From Phoronis australis (taxonomy: Eukaryota > Phoronida > Phoronidae), in the NCBI GenBank assembly GCA_002633005.1, contig NMRA01000090.1, positions 505,715-569,714 of the forward strand: 64,000 nt of DNA. The letters are read 5' to 3'. Positions 59,117-64,000 of this stretch are shown here, piece after piece. The translations under genes were made by a program, and so were the position numbers. How positions within the stretch are numbered: the stretch's first letter is position 1; each line of letters begins with the position of its first letter. Below the pieces are notes generated by a model that saw nothing but the letters and a program-made list of their open reading frames with translations, was not told the DNA's origin and made no database searches.

Positions 59117-59416
59117 AAGTTCCTAATCTTTACTTTGGATAGTATCTAAAATGCTCATATACATGTAGTTCACTAGACAGTCACTTTAACACATTCGATG
59201 TAGATTCATCTGATCAATTTACTTGTGGTGGTAAAATTACATAAACAATTAATATAATAATGTATTGTGTAACAGTCGGAATTAGACTTGATGCTTTTTG
59301 CATTTTACCTCAACCTAACTTTATCTGTGTTTTAATGCTTCTTTGTCTTGCTTAACATTTTACATTTATTTTATTCCAATGATGTACGAATGCACAATCG
59401 GCATGATGTTATAAAC

Positions 59417-59422
59417 AATAAA
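59417..59422 (+). terminator. Probable polyadenylation signal AATAAA
   Basis: It lies about 300 bases after the stop codon of the large gene, in AT-rich sequence. It is the most canonical hexamer in this stretch; the cleavage site is not known. Confidence 0.5.
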
Positions 59423-60276
59423 TTATAATCAGGAGCGAACTAGTTGGTTTGATTGTGGTAAGTGGCAGTATTAGTCCAACGTTTATTTTGCTTTGCTGAG
59501 TGTGTTTACTTATTCAAGTTCCAAAACGAGCATTTATTTTGGTAGATTCCCTAAGGAGACTGCTGATAATATTAGCGGGTGTGTACATCTAGGTCACACA
59601 GATTCATTCGATTACCACCTACCGTAACTGATAACGACACCTGCACGCGTTGTCGTCAAGAAAATGCCAAGAGGTGAATGACGACGAAATGAGAGCATTT
59701 CTGAAGTTAGCGTTGTTTCATTTCTATTTCAGTTCGTACTCTACGCTACAAGCAGGCTTGTAGACTTGCTGGGTATGACCAATGAATTTAAAACAGTGTC
59801 TGGGACACGGGACATGTAGAAGGCCTAGGTAACGTGTCGGCCAGCTTAGCGAAGTTGATTTCCAAAAATTTCGACACTGCTGTCTTGTCGTTGTTATCCT
59901 TTATTTTAAATTTACCTCGGTAACCACAACTGAACTATGATGATGCGTAGTGAATGACGTTTTGAATAACGTTCCGAATCCTCGTCAGGCTACTGATTTA
60001 CACGACGCGTGTTACAGGTTAAATACATATTGGTCCCAATAAGTAAGCAGTGAGGATATTTGGTGAAAGAAGTCTTAAACAAACAATATTTCACGTCTTA
60101 ACAACTTTCTGATTCACAAGACATGGGTCCTAATTAAACCGTTTACAACGAATTCCTGCCATCGACAACTGTGTCCTCTCACACTCGACGTGTCTTCCAA
60201 CAATCAATACAAATTGAGTATATGTATATGTGTGTGTATGTATGTATGTGTGAATGTATCCCTATGCATTATATTA

Positions 60277-60277
<1 letters not shown>

Positions 60278-60347
<70 letters not shown>

Positions 60348-60348
60348 A
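60278..60348. repeat. (TG)n microsatellite
   Basis: This is about 70 bases of TG dinucleotides with two CG interruptions. The Cys/Val-rich open frame over it is an artefact. Confidence 0.95.
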
Positions 60349-60475
60349 TTTGTGTAAATACACAACTAGAAAGACCTTCCAGCAGGGCTACCCACTTAAA
60401 TGTTAATGCTCGTCTCATGCGTTTTAGATAGGCCTATATCATGTTTCCATACTACATGTATGGCTGCATAATTTC

Positions 60476-61018
60476 TCACCCAAACAATCTACATGTATAG
60501 ATTCCCAAACCGTTTTGAGGTGTGGATGTGGAAACATTATGTCTTAACTCCACTGATCTGTTTACGCCAACTTCTCGCCCATTGACATTGGCACGATGTT
60601 TCGACAAGTCTTCAGGTGTTACACCATTCTTAGAATAACGAACTAGGTTGTATGGTACAGTGTATACTTGTGGTGTCCAATGATGAGCACCTTTTAAGTG
60701 GTCATCATTGACCACTGAGTGTAACAGTAACATTAATCTGGGAACGAACGTTCTTCTAAGAACGTGTAATACCTGACGATGGCCGGAGAAATAACGAATG
60801 GAGCGTCGTGCCAATCTAAGTGGGCTAGATGCTGTACGTAGACCAATGGTTTCAGAAATGATCTTACCAGATCGTCTACTGCTCAGCTCATGAAATAACA
60901 TTACCAAACTGCGCCTCTCGCGACATCGAGTAGTTCTAGGATCAAATATGACTACCATACAGAGCTCACTTAATTGAGTGCAATGACACCGAACTACTGC
61001 TTCTTGTGAATGATTTTC
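60476..61018 (-). CDS. Unrecognised open frame overlapping the end of the - strand gene
   Basis: With its first ATG at 60958 the frame encodes 160 residues (MVVIFDPRTTRCRERRS, then HHWTPQVYTVPYNLVRYSKNG and ending IYTCRLFG). Without requiring ATG it is open from 61018, overlapping the upstream gene frame by about 50 bases in the +1 register. The content is basic in its first half and polar, and I know no family. It may be a frameshifted continuation of the gene upstream (a one-base assembly error), an alternative exon, or 3' untranslated sequence. Confidence 0.4.
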   Translation of the reverse strand, partial: ENHSQEAVVRCHCTQLSELCMVVIFDPRTTRCRERRSLVMLFHELSSRRSGKIISETIGLRTASSPLRLARRSIRYFSGHRQVLHVLRRTFVPRLMLLLHSVVNDDHLKGAHHWTPQVYTVPYNLVRYSKNGVTPEDLSKHRANVNGREVGVNRSVELRHNVSTSTPQNGLGIYTCRLFG

Positions 61019-61915
61019 TCATGTGTAAGAGTTTGCGAGCATTACTTTTTAGAATGTTTGACGTCTGTGGTTCTTCGTTGTGACTTAATTCCGCAGTTCT
61101 TTCTTGTGGCAATTCTTTCGTTTGCTCAGTGTTACTCTTGTCAAACACAAATTCTGTCAACGACATGTTTTTTGGAATGGTTGTCGCAGGTGGATCATAC
61201 CCTCTTAAATAACGACACATTCGGACGTCGTCCCACAATTTCTGGGTACGTTTCTGCTTCTCAATTATCTTTCCTACAAATTCTCGCAGCTTAGAGGTGC
61301 CATGGTTCTTCTTTAATGGCCGCCATCTCATTGACGCTGACGTAGAAGCTGCTCCGGAGCTGCTCTGGTTTTTTACCACTCTTGCCTCAGCTGTTGTAGC
61401 TAGAGCTGGACTGCAAACTTCTTTTGCCTCACATTCTTTGTTATTTAAGGATAAAATTCTAATACCTTGTCCTGAAAGCCCGGGGAGTGCTTCCGTTGGT
61501 GTTACTGAGGTATGCTTTTTTACGCGATCGTTGCTGAGCGCGAAAATGTGTTTTTGGTTTACATTCGTTGATGACGTGCTAGACAACTCTGAGACGTCAT
61601 TACCGCTAGTGGCAACGGACTTTCTGCCAGATATCAAAAGTTTAGAACCGGTTATGTCAGACAAGTTTCCATTATCCGAAGATGGCATATTTATTTTGGA
61701 AGTAGCCAACTCTCGGTGATGGTATGAGGCTGATTTCGTACGAGGAACAGTTAACGGCACACTCTCATCTTTTTCTTGCTGATTACTTTTTTGTAACGTA
61801 AGTTGATAATTCTCGTTGTTTGTCACACCTAGCGATATTTTGGCTCCCAGACTCCTTTTCTTTGAGAAGTGTATGTTGACCCCGTCCATGGACACTGATT
61901 CTCGACGGAATGAAT
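60966..61915 (-). CDS. Last recognised exon of an unknown - strand gene
   Basis: The frame is open for over 310 codons from a CTTTTCTTCAG acceptor (exon starts at 61915) to TGA at 60966-60968. It begins DSFRRESVSMDGVNIHFSKK and is Ser/Thr/Lys-rich and mostly disordered-looking. A more ordered stretch near the end reads LREFVGKIIEKQKRTQKLW, then DVRMCRYLRGYDPPATTIPK. The exon starts in phase 1, which matches the donor of the exon at 62311-62425. No signal peptide or domain was recognised, so it is probably an intracellular protein. Confidence 0.7.
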
Positions 61916-62310
61916 CTGAAGAAAAGCAATGCATTTCCAATTATCTAAATGTTTGCAGGAGTCCTCAATGGTTTTGCAATTCATTAAGTTTCAGAACTTG
62001 ACAGTAAACCCTAGCAAATTTCAAACATGACGACACCATAACATTCCCGCTTGAATCTAAGCGGGGAGTGAAGGAGTGACCTTAAAGCCAACTGGGGCAA
62101 AAGACAAGATCTCGCTCAATCAGCAGACTATGGTTTCAGTTTTCTTTCTACAGGAAAGGGTCGGGCATCTTGCTTGCGTTGCAACGTGACAACCACTTCA
62201 ACGAAAAGCACTTTTTTGAGGTTGTGAGAAATACATTTCGCTATGAAATTAAGTCACACAATTGTAATCCGACTAAACTCAAGAGTTGCAAATACGTTCC
62301 CGGCCCTTAC
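61916..62310 (-). other. Intron of the - strand gene
   Basis: It is bounded on the - strand by GTAAGG at 62310 and CAG at 61916. No repeat was recognised. Confidence 0.6.
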
Positions 62311-62425
62311 CTGCTTGGTCCCGCCGTTGTATGTTCTTGGGAATACTACGTCTTCGTTTTATACTGTCCAACTCATCGTGTAGCAGATTGGTCATCTTTT
62401 GAATATCCAACCGTCTGCGCTCCGC
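62311..62425 (-). CDS. Upstream exon of the - strand gene, basic coiled-coil-like
   Basis: This is a 115-nt exon, phase 0 to phase 1, between GAGATTTTCAG and a perfect CAG|GTAAGG. It encodes ERRRLDIQKMTNLLHDEL, then SIKRRRSIPKNIQRRDQA, likely helical and basic. Joined to the next exon it reads RRDQAD-SFRRES without a break. Upstream exons were not found. The open frame at 62447-62716 is in the same register, but two stops and only 24 bases separate them. Confidence 0.65.
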
Positions 62426-62770
62426 CTGAAAATCTCAAATAATGTGTTACTGCTTCAAGTCATATATACACCGACGGAGTACAGTACGCTCAACAAAAAC
62501 TTCTTGCGGCACTGTTGCCACTTTTAAAGTGACTTTCGCCATTAACGTTCTGAGCTCATTGCAGGACTGCGTTCCGTAGACCCAAAAATCGTGCGTAAAC
62601 GCAAGACTTCGCGAGATATTGGCAAGGCATGTATTGCGAACGAAACGCGTGGTCACACTAGCTTCTACTGGCCACGAAACTCGCCTTAGCGGTCCGTTTA
62701 ATGAACAGTGGCTCATGATTATTCGATAAACAGTTATTTTTGAAAATCTCCATGATAGCTAGTAGCAGCA
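62426..62770. other. Region upstream of the - strand exon; open frame of unclear status
   Basis: A - strand open frame of 89 codons from ATG at 62716 (SHCSLNGPLRRVSW, then DFWVYGTQSCNELR and ending CIYDLKQ) looks protein-like but has no consensus donor. It could be an upstream exon with an unusual border, a decayed exon or chance. Confidence 0.3.
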
Positions 62771-63364
62771 TATATTAAAGAAAACAACAATGGTTTTAAG
62801 TCGACTTGACATGTTTCGGTGTCATTTATTCAAACACCATCATCAGAAGAGAGAATGCAGTGGCCACCTAGCTAGGCGAATTTATTTAACCCTAAGGACA
62901 AAAGCCTATGGGTCAGGGTAGTGCACAAATTTATCTGTGCTGGATGTGGCTCCAGTTATATAGGCGAAACTGTTCGCCATTTGAAAACCGGGACTAAGGA
63001 ACATCTAAATTCTGACAGAGGTTCACAGGTAAGTATTCACCTACAGAGCTCCAATCATTGTTATCAGCAGTGCTCTTTCAATGACTTTGCAATGATAGAC
63101 CAGACAGTAACAACAAAGGAGCTTAAAATTCATGAGACTCTACACATAATTTGGTGCAAGCCCCATCTCAATAGGCAACTGGCACACCACAGGTTGTCAT
63201 TGTTGGTCTTATTCACTCCCTGTAACTGACTGTATCTGTGCTTCATTACTTGCTGGGCCTAGCTAGGTGGCCACTGCATTCTCTCTTCTGATGATGGTTT
63301 TTGAATAAATGACACCGAAACATGTCAAGTCGACTTAAAACCATTGTTGTTTTCTTTAATATTT
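62771..63364 (+). mobile_element. Small Penelope-like remnant with inverted flanking repeats and an intact GIY-YIG frame
   Basis: Inverted arms of about 105 bases (62771-62877 and about 63257-63364) carry TTAAAACCATTGTTG, ACATGTTTCGGTGTC and TTCTCTCTTCTGATG, almost identical. Between them 62921-63229 reads ICAGCGSSYIGETVRHLKTG, then KEHL and HETLHIIWCKPHLNRQL, a GIY-YIG endonuclease of the type fused to Penelope-like reverse transcriptases. The reverse transcriptase is missing, so this is a 5'-truncated copy. TTTTTGAAAA occurs just outside both sides and may mark a target duplication. Confidence 0.82.
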
Positions 63365-64000
63365 TTGAAAAGCAAATTAATTTAGCCAAAGCTCAAGGAC
63401 TCTAGTCATTCATTTACTTAGAAGTAGCTCTGCAGTCACCAATAAAATTTTCAAATTCATCCAGAGGTGTCTGGTCAGGTGGCCGTAGCGAAAAAAGCAT
63501 TGTTTTGTAAATTGTAATAGGCAAAGCGAAAACGCCACATACCAAAATTTAAAAATCCAGCGATATATTAAATCTCTTACAAGCAAATCTTCTGCCATGA
63601 AACAGACCACTGGAGGCGTTTTTAATATTCATCAACGTTTAGCCTATTTGTGATCACAGTCACCTTTGTAACTCCAGGTTCGCCGTTCTTTCAAATCAAT
63701 GTGGAGTGATTTTGTACGCTATAAGCAAGTTTCCTCTCAATCGTTTACAAGGGTGAAGATCAGTAAATAACCGCTGAGCAAGAAGTCTTATCAGACCTCC
63801 CAGTGACTCTTTAATGAGTCTATAAGGGACATCATGATCGTTCAAAGATGTCTCGATGCTTCCTAAAGACCTGGGACAACTATGACTTTTAGTTATAATT
63901 TGTCCAGGTCAGTTGTGGCATTTAGTATAACGAGTGCTCATGATTGGTCGAAGGTTCTCTACAAATAACAAAAAGCAAACGCGAATGGGGGACACCGAGC
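63365..64000. other. Right end of window, no gene assigned
   Basis: A - strand frame near 63420-63500 encodes PPDQTPLDEFENFIGDC, reminiscent of coding sequence, but borders are not convincing. Nothing else was recognised. Confidence 0.3.

Larger units (their letters stand above)
59117..60475. other. 3' untranslated and intergenic region between convergent genes
   Basis: It holds the probable poly(A) signal of the + gene and a (TG)n run. TTTATT at several places (for example near 59480 and 59900) could serve as AATAAA for the - strand gene. Confidence 0.5.

Noticed and set aside
60171-60431. Open frame rich in Cys-Val
   Set aside because: It is the translation of a (TG)n microsatellite.
61297-61719. 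140-codon + strand open frame
   Set aside because: It is the reverse of the - strand exon 60966-61915, which has better splice and phase support.
1-64000. tRNA, rRNA, CRISPR or bacterial operon features
   Set aside because: None were seen; the sequence is eukaryotic with spliced genes, and the repeats present are tandem or transposon repeats, not CRISPR arrays.

Overview
The window is animal (metazoan) nuclear DNA. It has long AT-rich introns with GT-AG borders, microsatellites, Penelope-type retroelements and a very large mosaic gene for an extracellular protein. The domain set (sushi, LDLa, EGF, NIDO, AMOP, VWD, SEA, one transmembrane helix) is typical of invertebrate mucin-4-like surface proteins. 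Coral skeletal-matrix 'mucin-like' proteins are the closest relatives I recall, so an anthozoan cnidarian is my first guess; a hemichordate or cephalochordate is not excluded. This is inference from architecture, not from a search. Single N bases at 17962, 18560, 19067, 29331 and 44927 show a draft assembly.

Layout. 1-1540 is a tandem higher-order repeat. One gene on the + strand runs from a signal-peptide exon at 2753 to a stop codon at 59116, with about 57 coding exons and roughly 3,300-3,400 codons. In order it encodes: a signal peptide; an N-terminal array of about 18 sushi modules, one exon each, interrupted by a two-LDLa exon (6868-22827); one EGF (24280); NIDO (25755-27810); AMOP (28257-28828); VWD with an intact GDPH motif (30255-33687); a cadherin/Ig-like module (34506-35795); about 16 EGF-like modules (36046-42787); a second array of 8 sushi exons plus one dead exon (45225-48794); a SEA domain with an intact GSVVV motif (49898-51699); a short Cys-rich module, a transmembrane helix and a tail of about 100 residues (53940-59116). 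Splice phases agree at every junction outside the N-marked gaps, which is the main support for one continuous gene.

The sushi regions are a birth-and-death exon array. Nearly every unit is a 177-nt phase 1-1 exon, blocks of exon plus intron have been duplicated at several scales, and several dead or half exons lie between live ones. Some apparent duplications abut single Ns and look like unmerged contig overlaps.

A second gene lies on the - strand at the right end, convergent with the first. Its last two exons (62311-62425 and 60966-61915) join in phase; an overlapping second frame (60476-61018) may continue it. I do not recognise its product. Transposable elements are a decayed Penelope-like element in intron 1, a small Penelope-like remnant with inverted flanks at 62771-63364, two copies of a MITE-like element, and palindromic foldback sequences.
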